From: JBCCTX01 sp964468435
GTDB lineage: Bacteria > Bacteroidota > Bacteroidia > J057
Assembly: GCA_964468435.1 (NCBI GenBank)
Contig: CAYXVE010000017.1
Span: forward strand, 1-64,000
DNA: 64,000 bases
Reading direction: 5' to 3'
The notes under the pieces were generated by a model, which was not told the origin of the DNA, did not search any database, and worked only from the letters and a program-made list of their open reading frames with translations. This document shows positions 8,957 to 17,931 of this stretch, in pieces. How positions within the stretch are numbered: the first letter of the stretch is position 1; each line of letters begins with the position of its first letter. Both the position numbers and the translations under genes were made by a program.

Positions 8957-9913
8957 CTACATATGCTTCTTAAGCTTATCCATCAACATGATGAATGGCT
9001 TAGTATTTTGCATAATATAAAAATGCAGGTAATAAATCCCCTGATCCATGAGTTCCATGCACTGTTTGTAAGCCCAATCTACCCCCACCTTAATTTCTTC
9101 TTCTTTGGTTTTAGCGGCCATCATTTTGTTTGTGAGTTCTTCGGGAATATCAATATGAAAAATAGAAGGTAAGATTGTAAGGTGTTTTTTGGATGTCATG
9201 ATTTTCATCCCAGGTACCAGAGGGATGTTGATCCCCTGAGAGCGGGCAATCTTGACATAGTCGAGATATTTCTTCGTATCGAAAAACATTTGTGATACGC
9301 CGTAGTGTGCTCCTGCCTGTTGCTTTTGTTTCAGTAAATCCAGGTCAAATGCGATATTGGGTGATTCAAAGTGTTTTTCAGGATAAAATGATACACCTAT
9401 ACAAAAATTGGATTTGGCAGCATCAATGAGTTCGTCGATATATCTTCCCTGATTCATGCAGGAAATCTGCTTGACAAGGTCCAGGGCATATTTGTTGACT
9501 GATCGATCAGAGGGTATGGGGCGATGATTGTGCTTGTCGCCGCGTATGGCCAGGATATTTTCGATTCCCAAATAGTTGAGTTCGATCAGAGCATCTTCAG
9601 TTTCTTCACGAGTAAATCCTCCACAGAGTAAGTGTGGAACAGGTTCCAGGTTGTATTTATATTTAATCGCAGCACAAAGGCCAAATGTTCCTGGGCTTTT
9701 TCTTTTTACTTTTCTACGGAAGGTACCATCATTCATTTCTTCCCACACAACTTCAGCTGCATGGCTTGTTACGTCGATGAAAGGGGGATCGAGATGAATA
9801 ATGGACTCAATGGCTTTGTGGAGTTTACCTATATTGCGCCCTCGTTTAGGGGGAATAATTTCAATACTTACCGTAGGATTTTTAACATTTTTAAGATGTT
9901 CTACTACCTGCAT
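8957..9913 (-). CDS. metF: Methylenetetrahydrofolate reductase
   Basis: 318 aa, the usual Bacteroidota length. It reduces 5,10-methylene-THF to 5-methyl-THF with FAD, feeding methionine synthesis. Visible are the N-terminal SIEIIPPKRG (E of the catalytic motif), DVTSHAAEV, the LCGGFTREETEDAL segment, ILAIRGD, the FAD-binding GVSFYPEKH, and QMFFDTKKYLDY followed by IPLVPGMKIM. The TIM-barrel order is complete. It is convergent with moeA and divergent from the AGCS transporter gene. A matching TAnnTTTG box lies about 32 bases upstream. No S-adenosylmethionine riboswitch-like structure was recognised. Confidence 0.97.
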   Translation of the reverse strand: MQVVEHLKNVKNPTVSIEIIPPKRGRNIGKLHKAIESIIHLDPPFIDVTSHAAEVVWEEMNDGTFRRKVKRKSPGTFGLCAAIKYKYNLEPVPHLLCGGFTREETEDALIELNYLGIENILAIRGDKHNHRPIPSDRSVNKYALDLVKQISCMNQGRYIDELIDAAKSNFCIGVSFYPEKHFESPNIAFDLDLLKQKQQAGAHYGVSQMFFDTKKYLDYVKIARSQGINIPLVPGMKIMTSKKHLTILPSIFHIDIPEELTNKMMAAKTKEEEIKVGVDWAYKQCMELMDQGIYYLHFYIMQNTKPFIMLMDKLKKHM

Positions 9914-9945
9914 ACAATATATTTTTGATATTCACGAAATTATTG

Positions 9946-9953
9946 CAAATATA
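9946..9953 (-). promoter_or_regulatory. Candidate -7 box for metF
   Basis: The minus strand reads TATATTTG (TAnnTTTG), 32 bases upstream of the metF ATG, which would give a leader of about 25 bases. A correctly spaced -33 box was not found. Confidence 0.4.
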
Positions 9954-10092
9954 GTTCAAATTACTTCAACATCTAATAGACCATCATAACTTGTATCATT
10001 TTGGTGCGCGAGTGATCAAATTACTGTCTATTTCGATATTTGAAATAATATATTGATTAATTAATGAATCACAATTTTAAAAAACACAAACC

Positions 10093-11499
10093 TTGAAATT
10101 GTTAGAAGAAATACTCATTAAATTTGGCAATGCTGCCTGGGGTACTCCCTTGTTGGTTTTATTGTTGGGAGGAGGGTTATTTTTTACTGTATATATACGC
10201 TTTGTCCCCTTCAGATATCTGGGGCATGCTCTGAATATACTCCGTGGGAAGTTTGATGATCCCCATGAAATAGGTCAGATATCACACTTTCAGGCTCTAT
10301 CTACGGCTTTAGCTGCGACGGTAGGCATGGGCAATATCAGTGGTGTAGCAGTAGCTATAACTATGGGGGGGCCGGGTGCCGTATTCTGGATGTGGATCAG
10401 TGCGATTCTTGGGATATCCACCAAATTTTTTACCTGTACACTGGCAGTGATGTACCGGGGAAAAGATACGTTGGGGGAGGTGCAGGGAGGGCCTATGTAC
10501 GTCATCATGGAGGGCCTGGGAAAGAACTGGAAGCCTCTTGCAGTTTTATTTTGCGTGGCGGGCTTGTTTGGTGTTCTTCCAGCTTTTCAAGCCAACCAGC
10601 TTACCCAGACGGTCAGAGACGTACTACTGATACCCAATGGAATCCAGGAAAGTTTTTATACCAATCTCCTGACAGGAGTTTCCATATCCATTGTAGTATC
10701 TCTAGTCATCTTTGGAGGGATAAAACGAATTGGTTCGGTTGCAGCGAGGCTGGTGCCCACCATGGTTTTGCTGTATAGCTTGTCTGTTATATACATATTG
10801 CTTAACAATATTGGTGCTGTACCTAAAAGCATAGAATTGATTTTGTTAGATGCTTTTACCGGAAAAGCCGTGATGGGTGGGGCTGTGGGCAGTGTGATCG
10901 TGGCTGGAGCGCGAAGGGCTGCATTTTCCAATGAAGCGGGGATTGGCACTGCGCCTTTGGCGCATGGCGCAGCCAGGACTAATGAGCCCGTCAGGGAAGG
11001 ACTCATCGCGATGCTGGGCCCTGCAATAGATACCCTGCTGGTATGTACCATGACAGCATTGGCGATCATTGTGACAGGTACCTGGAAGCTCAATATTGAC
11101 AGTGGGATTACGACCACACTGGAGGCTTTCAATCAGGAAATACCTTTTGCAGGACAATATATATTGGTATTTTGTGTGTTGATCTTTTCATTTACCACCA
11201 TGTTTTCCATGTCCTATTATGGAACAAAGTGTTTTTCATTTCTTTTTGGGGCAGAACGCAGCCATTTGTACAATTATTTTTACGTGGCAATGATACTGAT
11301 GGGGGCGGTGATTTCCCTTAATGCAGTTATCGGTCTGATAGATGGCATGTATGCGACGATGGCGATTCCGACGATGATTTCAGCTATATTGTTGTCTCCC
11401 AATGTCATGAAAGCTTCGAAGAAGTATTTTGGGGCCATGAAAAATCAGGAGCAGATAGCTCGTAGCAGGGTTGCGGACGACGGATCACAGTTGAAATAG
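10093..11499 (+). CDS. Alanine/glycine:cation symporter family (AGCS) protein
   Basis: 468 aa with about eleven hydrophobic segments. AGCS family members import alanine, glycine or related amino acids with Na+ or H+. Seen: TPLLVLLLGGGLFFTVYIRF, the family signature ALSTALAATVGMGNISGVA (residues ~68-86), GGPGAVFWMWISAILGISTKF, and GARRAAFSNEAGIGTAPLAHG (~272-292), all highly characteristic. The start is a TTG: an in-frame stop lies five codons upstream and the next ATG would remove the first helices. The substrate cannot be told from sequence. Confidence 0.93.
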   Translation: MKLLEEILIKFGNAAWGTPLLVLLLGGGLFFTVYIRFVPFRYLGHALNILRGKFDDPHEIGQISHFQALSTALAATVGMGNISGVAVAITMGGPGAVFWMWISAILGISTKFFTCTLAVMYRGKDTLGEVQGGPMYVIMEGLGKNWKPLAVLFCVAGLFGVLPAFQANQLTQTVRDVLLIPNGIQESFYTNLLTGVSISIVVSLVIFGGIKRIGSVAARLVPTMVLLYSLSVIYILLNNIGAVPKSIELILLDAFTGKAVMGGAVGSVIVAGARRAAFSNEAGIGTAPLAHGAARTNEPVREGLIAMLGPAIDTLLVCTMTALAIIVTGTWKLNIDSGITTTLEAFNQEIPFAGQYILVFCVLIFSFTTMFSMSYYGTKCFSFLFGAERSHLYNYFYVAMILMGAVISLNAVIGLIDGMYATMAIPTMISAILLSPNVMKASKKYFGAMKNQEQIARSRVADDGSQLK

Positions 11500-11516
11500 G
11501 TTGACAAATACATGTG

Positions 11517-13484
11517 CTATGAGTTCATAGTACTTTGTTCGAGTTCTTCTAGTTCGATCATGTGTTCTTCCCAGATGAGGGTACTTTCTTCTAGTTTTTG
11601 CTGTAGGGATTGATATGTCTGCTGAAGTTTATGAAGTTGATCGAAATCAGCAGCGACTTCAGGTTTGGCCATCTCCCATTCCAGGTTTTGCAAATCTGAT
11701 TCAAGGGTTGAGATTTGCTTTTCTGCTTCTGAGATCTCTTTTTTGAGTTTTTTGATACGGTTTTTGATTTTTTTTTGCTCCTGAAAGTCAGGTTGACTTT
11801 CAGACTCGTGGTCATTTCTGCCACCTTGGGGGATGTTATTGGCAGATGGCTGGTGGGACGAGGACAGGGTTTGCTCCTCTAACTGTTGCCTGCGCCACCT
11901 TTCATACTCTTCATAAGTTCCGGGATACTCTTTGATTTGATGATCTTCGAGATACCATATTTTATTGGCGATTTTCTGGAGGAAAAAGCGATCGTGAGAT
12001 ACCACGATATAGGTTCCCGGATAGTTGTTAAGTGCTTCGACCAGTATTTGGATACTTTGGATATCCAGGTGGTTGGTCGGCTCGTCAAGCAGCAAGAAAT
12101 TGGCCTCGGAGAGCAGAATTTTGGCAAGTGCTACCCTCGATTTTTCACCACCTGAGAGTATCTGAATCTTTTTTTCCACTTCATCTCCGGAAAACATAAA
12201 ACAACCGAGAATATTTCGATGATAGGTTTCAGTCCGGTCAGCTGCATGATAACTAATTTCTTCAAGGATCGATTTTTTCAGGTCGAGTGCTTCGAGTTGA
12301 TGTTGTGCAAAGAAGCTAGTTACGACATTGTGCCCTTCACGGCGCGTGCCTTCATAGGGTTCGCGGTCTGCGAGAATTCTCAGTAGCGTAGATTTTCCGG
12401 TGCCATTGGCACCGATAAGGGCTATTTTATCGCCACGTAATACAGTGGCTGAGGTATGTTGAAGGATGCGCTTAGAATCGTAGGACTTGGATATATTTTC
12501 AAGATTGAGAACTTCTTTGCCCGACGGGTACTTCATTTCAAACTGAATGTTCAGGTCGATCGATTCCGTTTCGGGTGCTTCGACACGGTCGATCTTTTCC
12601 AGTTGTTTGATCTTGCTTTGTACCTGGCGGGCTTTGGTAGCTTTAGCGCGGAAGCGATTGATAAATTGTTCTTGTTGGGCTATATATTTTTGCTGGTTTT
12701 CGTAAGTGCTACGCTGTTGTTCTTCCCGGAGCTGTTTTTCCTTGAGGTAATAGGTATAATTTCCACCATAGAAATTGAGTTTCTGGTGGCTGATCTCCAG
12801 GATTTTCTCAGCCATTCTATCAAGGAAGAAGCGATCGTGAGAAACGATGAGACAGGTACCTGAAAAAGTTTTGAGATAATTTTCCAGCCATTGGATGGAG
12901 GGGAGGTCGAGGTGGTTGGTAGGCTCATCTAGCAAGAGTAGATCGGGTTGCATGAGCAGCATTTTGGCCAGCATCACCCGCATGCGCCATCCACCTGAGA
13001 AAGTAGAAAAGGGCTGTGAATGTTCCTGATCGCTGAATCCCAGTCCTGACAAGACACTGTGTACATTGGCATCAATCATATGTCCGCCTTTGGTTTCGAA
13101 AAGCTGCTGAAGTTTTACCAACTCATTCCAGAGAGCAGGATCAGTACTACCTGCCTCGAGTTGCTGCTGCAGACTTTCGATGTGGGATTCCATTTGTAGG
13201 AGTTCACCATAGGCTTGGCGCACGATTTCCTGTATGGGATTATCACTCTGATAGGAGAGCAGATCCTGATTGAAATAGGCAATGTGGAGGGAGTTGGATT
13301 TGTGAATAAATCCCTGGGTTGGAGATAAGTCTCCTGCAATTATTTTTAGTAGGGTAGATTTACCCGCACCGTTTCTACCGATCAGTCCGATGCGTTCGCT
13401 TGAATTAAACTGATAGGAAGTATTACTTAGCAACCACCTCCCGCCGAATTCAATACCGATATGTTCGAGATTTAGCAATGACAT
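11517..13484 (-). CDS. ABC-F family ATP-binding protein
   Basis: 655 aa from the ATG at 13482-13484. It has two ABC ATPase domains: Walker A GRNGAGKST and GANGTGKST, signatures FSGGWRMRV and LSGGEKSRV, both followed by LLLLDEPTNHLD/LLLDEPTNHLD and an HDRFFL switch. The inter-domain linker carries the Lys/Arg/Gln-rich ABC-F signature (KYIAQQEQFINRFRAKATKA). A C-terminal coiled coil (from ~540) matches Uup/YdiF-type members. ABC-F proteins act on the ribosome rather than in transport. The longer frame to 13685 adds a hydrophobic, non-conserved extension reading into the divergent regulator gene, so I rejected it. Which ABC-F subgroup it is remains uncertain. Confidence 0.93.
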   Translation of the reverse strand: MSLLNLEHIGIEFGGRWLLSNTSYQFNSSERIGLIGRNGAGKSTLLKIIAGDLSPTQGFIHKSNSLHIAYFNQDLLSYQSDNPIQEIVRQAYGELLQMESHIESLQQQLEAGSTDPALWNELVKLQQLFETKGGHMIDANVHSVLSGLGFSDQEHSQPFSTFSGGWRMRVMLAKMLLMQPDLLLLDEPTNHLDLPSIQWLENYLKTFSGTCLIVSHDRFFLDRMAEKILEISHQKLNFYGGNYTYYLKEKQLREEQQRSTYENQQKYIAQQEQFINRFRAKATKARQVQSKIKQLEKIDRVEAPETESIDLNIQFEMKYPSGKEVLNLENISKSYDSKRILQHTSATVLRGDKIALIGANGTGKSTLLRILADREPYEGTRREGHNVVTSFFAQHQLEALDLKKSILEEISYHAADRTETYHRNILGCFMFSGDEVEKKIQILSGGEKSRVALAKILLSEANFLLLDEPTNHLDIQSIQILVEALNNYPGTYIVVSHDRFFLQKIANKIWYLEDHQIKEYPGTYEEYERWRRQQLEEQTLSSSHQPSANNIPQGGRNDHESESQPDFQEQKKIKNRIKKLKKEISEAEKQISTLESDLQNLEWEMAKPEVAADFDQLHKLQQTYQSLQQKLEESTLIWEEHMIELEELEQSTMNS

Positions 13485-13492
13485 ACAGAGGA

Positions 13493-13500
13493 CAAATTTA
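13493..13500 (-). promoter_or_regulatory. Possible -7 box for ABC-F gene
   Basis: The minus strand reads TAAATTTG only 8 bases before the chosen start codon. If real, the transcript would be nearly leaderless. No good -33 element was seen. Confidence 0.25.
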
Positions 13501-13596
13501 CAGAAAGGACAATGGAAATAACAGTAAAAAAAATCAAAAATTTTTAGTCGGAATACTAATATTTTTATAAATTGCGAAAAAAATAATCTAGAAGTT

Positions 13597-14415
13597 ATGA
13601 GTGAAAAAGAAAAGATAATAATAGGTAAAAACCTAAAATTTCTGCGTAGGCGCAAAGGGCTTACACAGCAGGATTTGGCTGACAAGCTTGGGATCCGGCG
13701 TTCTTCTATAGGTGCTTATGAAGAAAATCGCGCTACGCCCCGCTATGATACACTAGAAGGTATATCTGACTTTTTTGAGGTGTCTATTGACATGCTTGTT
13801 CGCAAAAATCTTTCCCAGTTGTCCGAAGACGATTTCCAGGACTACAAAAAAGGAGGTAAGTTGGACGTTGACGGCAGGAACATACGTGTGTTACAGGTTG
13901 CAGTAGATTATAAAAACCGCGAGAATATCATATATGTTCCTCAAAAAGCTTCTGCAGGATACATGAACGGGTATGCTGACACGGAATATATAGAAGAACT
14001 TCCCAAGTTTTATCTGCCAATGTTGGGTAATGGCACTTTCCGTGCATTTGAAATCAATGGAGATTCGATGCTGCCGATGAAATCAGGGACGATTGTCATT
14101 GGAGAGTATGTAGAAAACTGGCGCGACATTAAGGATGGACAGACGTACATCATCGCTTCAGATACTGAAGGTATCGTGTATAAGCGCATTTATAACCGCA
14201 TATCCAGTGATAGTTCCGGGGAGCTGTTGCTCAAGTCTGATAATGCTATATATCCTCCATACAACATCCCAGTTGAAGATGTCAGAGAAGTCTGGAAAGC
14301 AAAAATGTTTCTCAGTAATGATTTCCCTGAGCCAGATGTTTCACTTGAAAAACTTTCTGCGATCGTTATGGATATTCAGAAAGAGATGATTCGCATGAAG
14401 GGGGATGATAATTAA
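13597..14415 (+). CDS. XRE/S24 LexA-like transcriptional regulator
   Basis: 272 aa. Residues ~8-68 form an XRE helix-turn-helix (KNLKFLRRRKGLTQQDLADK, then RRSSIGAYEENRATPRYDTL). Residues ~115-240 form a peptidase S24/LexA-type domain. A possible self-cleavage bond Ala120-Gly121 (KASAGYM), the nucleophile Ser157 in NGDSMLPM and the general base Lys196 in VYKRI are all present. A short helix tail follows. Such proteins are common in Bacteroidota as stress or housekeeping repressors; inducible autocleavage is inferred from the residues. It is divergent from the ABC-F gene with a 112-bp gap. Confidence 0.9.
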   Translation: MSEKEKIIIGKNLKFLRRRKGLTQQDLADKLGIRRSSIGAYEENRATPRYDTLEGISDFFEVSIDMLVRKNLSQLSEDDFQDYKKGGKLDVDGRNIRVLQVAVDYKNRENIIYVPQKASAGYMNGYADTEYIEELPKFYLPMLGNGTFRAFEINGDSMLPMKSGTIVIGEYVENWRDIKDGQTYIIASDTEGIVYKRIYNRISSDSSGELLLKSDNAIYPPYNIPVEDVREVWKAKMFLSNDFPEPDVSLEKLSAIVMDIQKEMIRMKGDDN

Positions 14416-14525
14416 AACGATATTATAAAGGTGAAATACTATTTGTTGTAACCTGTAGAACTCGATATCAGATTTGTAACAGCCTTACTGATATTAACTT
14501 TTTTATGGCAATTTCCTGGCAGACT

Positions 14526-15335
14526 ATGGAAATCAAAAGCATAAGCATCTGGTCAATGGTAGTCCTACTAACTTTTACAGGATGTAAAAAGAATCCCTCA
14601 AAAATTCAGCGTTATTCAGACTATACTGCGATGGACAATCAAATGTTAGATTCAGGGCAACAATCCACTGACCCTATACCTAGTGATTACATTGATCGTG
14701 CAATTACCAGAGAATCCCAATTACGAGATATCCTAGAATTAGAGAAAAGCCTGATAGCCCAAGGACTTGTGAATATACACGATCTGGCTCCTGATATTTA
14801 TGTATCATTGAAATATGCGAGTACTGATAACTTTATGAATGAAGATGTATATCAAGGTCTTTCCAGGTGTTATCTCCAACCTAAGGTAGCACTGATGCTA
14901 GCAAAAGCTCAGACTTTACTGTCGACCCAACAGCCCAGGCTTGCCCTGTTGGTTTACGATGGTGTAAGACCTCAATCAGTACAATACAAGATGTGGGAAA
15001 TTGTCAAGGATACTCCTATGGAAGCTTATGTTGCAGAGCCCGGTAGAGGTTCTATGCACAACTACGGGACTGCAGTAGATCTTTCCCTGTATCATCTCGA
15101 TACAGGCGAGGTAGATATGGGGACTCCATACGATCATTTTGGTCCGCTGGCTCAGCCACGCTATGAGATGACGTACCTGGAATCTGGAGAACTTACAAAG
15201 ACCCATGTAGATAATCGCCGGATACTCAGAGCAGCCATGCTCGAAGCTGGTTTTTCGGGTATTCTGAGCGAATGGTGGCATTTCAACGCATTTCCCAAAG
15301 ATACAGTACGTAAAAAATACCAATTGATCAGATAA
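14526..15335 (+). CDS. D-Ala-D-Ala dipeptidase (VanX/DdpX family, M15D) lipoprotein
   Basis: About 269 aa from the second ATG, chosen because MEIKSISIWSMVVLLTFTGC is a compact lipoprotein signal with the lipid Cys at residue 20; the start at 14505 adds seven residues. The enzyme domain shows the M15D zinc motif S-M-H-N-Y-G-T-A-V-D (SxHxxGxAxD) and the distal E-W-W-H-F (ExxH), with the upstream VYDGVRPQSVQ substrate-binding Arg motif. Family members hydrolyse D-alanyl-D-alanine. There is no vanH/vanA ligase nearby, so a peptidoglycan-turnover or nutrient role is more likely than glycopeptide resistance. The patatin gene begins 17 bases downstream. Confidence 0.92.
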   Translation: MEIKSISIWSMVVLLTFTGCKKNPSKIQRYSDYTAMDNQMLDSGQQSTDPIPSDYIDRAITRESQLRDILELEKSLIAQGLVNIHDLAPDIYVSLKYASTDNFMNEDVYQGLSRCYLQPKVALMLAKAQTLLSTQQPRLALLVYDGVRPQSVQYKMWEIVKDTPMEAYVAEPGRGSMHNYGTAVDLSLYHLDTGEVDMGTPYDHFGPLAQPRYEMTYLESGELTKTHVDNRRILRAAMLEAGFSGILSEWWHFNAFPKDTVRKKYQLIR

Positions 15336-15352
15336 CTTCGTATACTCGCTTT

Positions 15353-16129
15353 ATGGAATCCTACAAACTTGGCTTTTCACTTAGTGGAGGAGGAGCAAGA
15401 GGCTTTGCTCATTTAGGAATTTTACAGGCATTGTATGAGTATGAAATCTATCCTGATGCGATTGCGGGTGTAAGTGCTGGAGCTATTGTGGGTGTATTTA
15501 TAGCATCTGGAATGAATCCTAAACAAGTTTTCGATCTGCTCAAAGACCATGGCTTGTTTGAATATTCCCGGATCAGACTACCCAAAGATGGATTATTGTC
15601 TCTGGAGGGATTGAAGAAGTTGATCGAAGAAGAATGCCCAGTCAGACGGGTTGAAGATCTACAAACTAAAATGTGGATCGTTGCCACTAATCTCAACAAA
15701 GGACATGTTGAGTATTTTGATGAAGGTGATATTCATGAACTGGTCATGGCTTCAAGTAGTATACCCGTCATATTTGCACCTATAAAGATTAACAACTATA
15801 GCTATGTGGATGGAGGTGTCATGGATAATTTGCCTGTCAAACCTCTGCTGGCAAGTTGTGAAAAAGTGGTTGGAATCAATATTAATCCTCTGAATGAAGA
15901 AAATAAGCTAGATCATCTGATCCAAATAGCTTCAAGGGTATTTCACCTGAGCGTAAACGCTAACGCGTTAGCCAACAAGCGCAAATGCGATGTGGTCATT
16001 GAGCCAGAATCGCTAAGCCGCTTTGACCTACTGGATAGCAGCAAAGCAGATGAGCTATACAAGGCTGGTTATGAGTATACCTTGGAATATCTCAATCGAA
16101 GAAGGATGAAAAAGGGACAAATTATATAA
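15353..16129 (+). CDS. Patatin-like phospholipase (NTE/RssA-type)
   Basis: 258 aa, cytoplasmic-looking with no signal peptide. The oxyanion loop SGGGARGFAHLGIL (residues 11-24), the nucleophile elbow GVSAG with Ser41, and the catalytic Asp153 in YVDGGVMDN are all present, forming the Ser-Asp dyad. Patatin-like enzymes hydrolyse acyl ester bonds in phospholipids. The protein is the short single-domain RssA-like form. It is probably co-transcribed with the dipeptidase gene (17-base gap) and converges on the OstA-like gene with only 15 bases between. Confidence 0.92.
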   Translation: MESYKLGFSLSGGGARGFAHLGILQALYEYEIYPDAIAGVSAGAIVGVFIASGMNPKQVFDLLKDHGLFEYSRIRLPKDGLLSLEGLKKLIEEECPVRRVEDLQTKMWIVATNLNKGHVEYFDEGDIHELVMASSSIPVIFAPIKINNYSYVDGGVMDNLPVKPLLASCEKVVGININPLNEENKLDHLIQIASRVFHLSVNANALANKRKCDVVIEPESLSRFDLLDSSKADELYKAGYEYTLEYLNRRRMKKGQII

Positions 16130-16144
16130 CCCGTCTGCTAGCTA

Positions 16145-17803
16145 TTATTTTTTCTGAGGACCGCTTTCTGTAGGTAACTCTTCGAGTGTAGGCCGTGTAG
16201 ACAGGGTTTGGCTGGCAAAGACAGGTTCTCTGGGAGACGGGACACCTGTATCATCCAGCACTGGTTTAAGGGGTCTTTCAGCTATTCTCCACCGCATATT
16301 GTCCAGACGGTATTCTTTGAACAAAACTTCATAAATGGGATAAAATTTCCCTTCTGGATTGGCCAGAAAAATGATTTTCTGTGCCTGATTATCCTTGAGG
16401 TAGATGATCATCTCCTGAGAGAGGGCTTGATTCAACCCCTCGTATTCACCAGCTTCGTTTTTCGAGTAATAGATGCTTTCACTATTTCCTATCACATGTA
16501 GACGGGAGAGTTTATTATTGCTGAAATTCGCGTGTATTTCTTTTCCTTTGACCTGATTGTAACCCACAGTATCCTCCTGGGAAACGAGAAAACCATCTCT
16601 CCCTACCCACATAGAATCAGCCTTGCCATTGCTTAGTTGCAGAAAAATGGTGTCTCCAGTGAGCTGACTCTCTCCAGCCCAGACGATAGGATCTGCATGC
16701 AAAACAATCGTGGAATCTGAATACTCATAAACCAGGGAATCTGCTTTGCCTTGCATTTCGTTCATGAAAAAAGAAACATCATAATAGGCTCTAAATGTTC
16801 TTCTACCCAGAGAATCTTCAAAAGAATAAAGGGTATCTGCAAACATGTACAATGTATCATCTCCAAATAATTGAATAGCAACGGCATTATCGGTGATCAC
16901 ACTTTCCTTTCTGGCACGGTCAAATACTCCGTAGTCGCCGACTACTTTCAAGGATGAATCTTGTTGCTCTACAATCACATTTCCTTTGGCGACCCCCATG
17001 TTCTCAGCATTATTATAGGTTAAGCTATCTGCGTAAATGGTGTAAGAAGAATCAGCCACTGAAGCACGTGAAACCAGGTTGATAAGCTTATTTTCTGTAT
17101 CGTATGTGCCTGCATTGGTATGTATGATACCCTGTTCACTGGTAATCGCGGTAGGTGCCATAAATGTAGCGATCTTGGTTTCTGTGTGATAACCTAGCGT
17201 ATCAGTCTCTAGGGTATAGTCTGGATTAAAGAGCACTACATCGCCTTTAAAATAAGCCTGTTTATCACGTGGGTAATATGAGCCATCATTACTGGTCAGG
17301 ATATTTACGGTATCCTGTAATTTGCCTCCGTTCTGGTAGTAGCCCCAGGCTTCATCCCGGTAATAGATCAACTGATCTGTCGTAAGCTTTACAACACTAT
17401 CTGTAAGGGTAATATTCTGATAGACCTCAGCAATACGTGTATCCAGGTCATAGATTAATGTGTCACTGAATAGCTTTATGGAGTCAGACATGATTACCCT
17501 AACGTTGCCGTAAGCTTCAAGAAGGTTTTCTGTTTCAAAATGGTAGGCACTATCACAATAAAAATCAGTCGAATCCTGCAAGAGGTGTACATTGCCGACG
17601 AGCTTTTTGTAGGCTTCATCATCCCTTTTTTCAAAACTCAGGATATCTGTATTAATGATTTTTAATATTTTGGTCTGTACGGAATCTCTATCATTGTCGA
17701 AGGCTTGAGCTTGAGCTATCGATGGTAGGAAGAAGAGACCTAAGATCCCGGCCCATAAAAGAGTAATACGTATTATTACACTTACAAATACCACTATATT
17801 CAT
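16145..17803 (-). CDS. OstA-like LPS-transport protein
   Basis: 552 aa. An N-terminal signal peptide (RITLLWAGILGLFFLPSIAQA, cut near residue 33) is followed by repeated beta-strand units of the OstA/LptA jelly-roll type: segments such as FYCDSAYHFE, LIYDLDTRIAEVYQNI, GSYYPRDKQAYFKGDVVLF and SLTYNNAENMGVAKGNVIV recur every ~25 residues. This is the Bacteroidota periplasmic OstA-like protein, thought to help carry LPS across the periplasm; it lacks the LptD barrel. A TATCTTTG box lies directly before the start codon (17809-17816), which would make the mRNA nearly leaderless. Confidence 0.85.
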   Translation of the reverse strand: MNIVVFVSVIIRITLLWAGILGLFFLPSIAQAQAFDNDRDSVQTKILKIINTDILSFEKRDDEAYKKLVGNVHLLQDSTDFYCDSAYHFETENLLEAYGNVRVIMSDSIKLFSDTLIYDLDTRIAEVYQNITLTDSVVKLTTDQLIYYRDEAWGYYQNGGKLQDTVNILTSNDGSYYPRDKQAYFKGDVVLFNPDYTLETDTLGYHTETKIATFMAPTAITSEQGIIHTNAGTYDTENKLINLVSRASVADSSYTIYADSLTYNNAENMGVAKGNVIVEQQDSSLKVVGDYGVFDRARKESVITDNAVAIQLFGDDTLYMFADTLYSFEDSLGRRTFRAYYDVSFFMNEMQGKADSLVYEYSDSTIVLHADPIVWAGESQLTGDTIFLQLSNGKADSMWVGRDGFLVSQEDTVGYNQVKGKEIHANFSNNKLSRLHVIGNSESIYYSKNEAGEYEGLNQALSQEMIIYLKDNQAQKIIFLANPEGKFYPIYEVLFKEYRLDNMRWRIAERPLKPVLDDTGVPSPREPVFASQTLSTRPTLEELPTESGPQKK

Positions 17804-17931
17804 AGATACAAAGATAGTACAGATTCATGATTTGTAATGGTAAAGTGTATTGTGAGAAGGAAAAAGTTGTTTATTTCATATGAAAAGTTAAAAAAAATTA
17901 TCAGTTTGACTTTTTCATACTTTCGAAGAAT

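Noticed and set aside
13485..13685. N-terminal extension of the ABC-F frame (67 codons)
   Set aside because: It is hydrophobic and not ABC-F-like, and it runs into the divergent XRE/S24 regulator; the ATG at 13482-13484 begins the conserved ABC domain.
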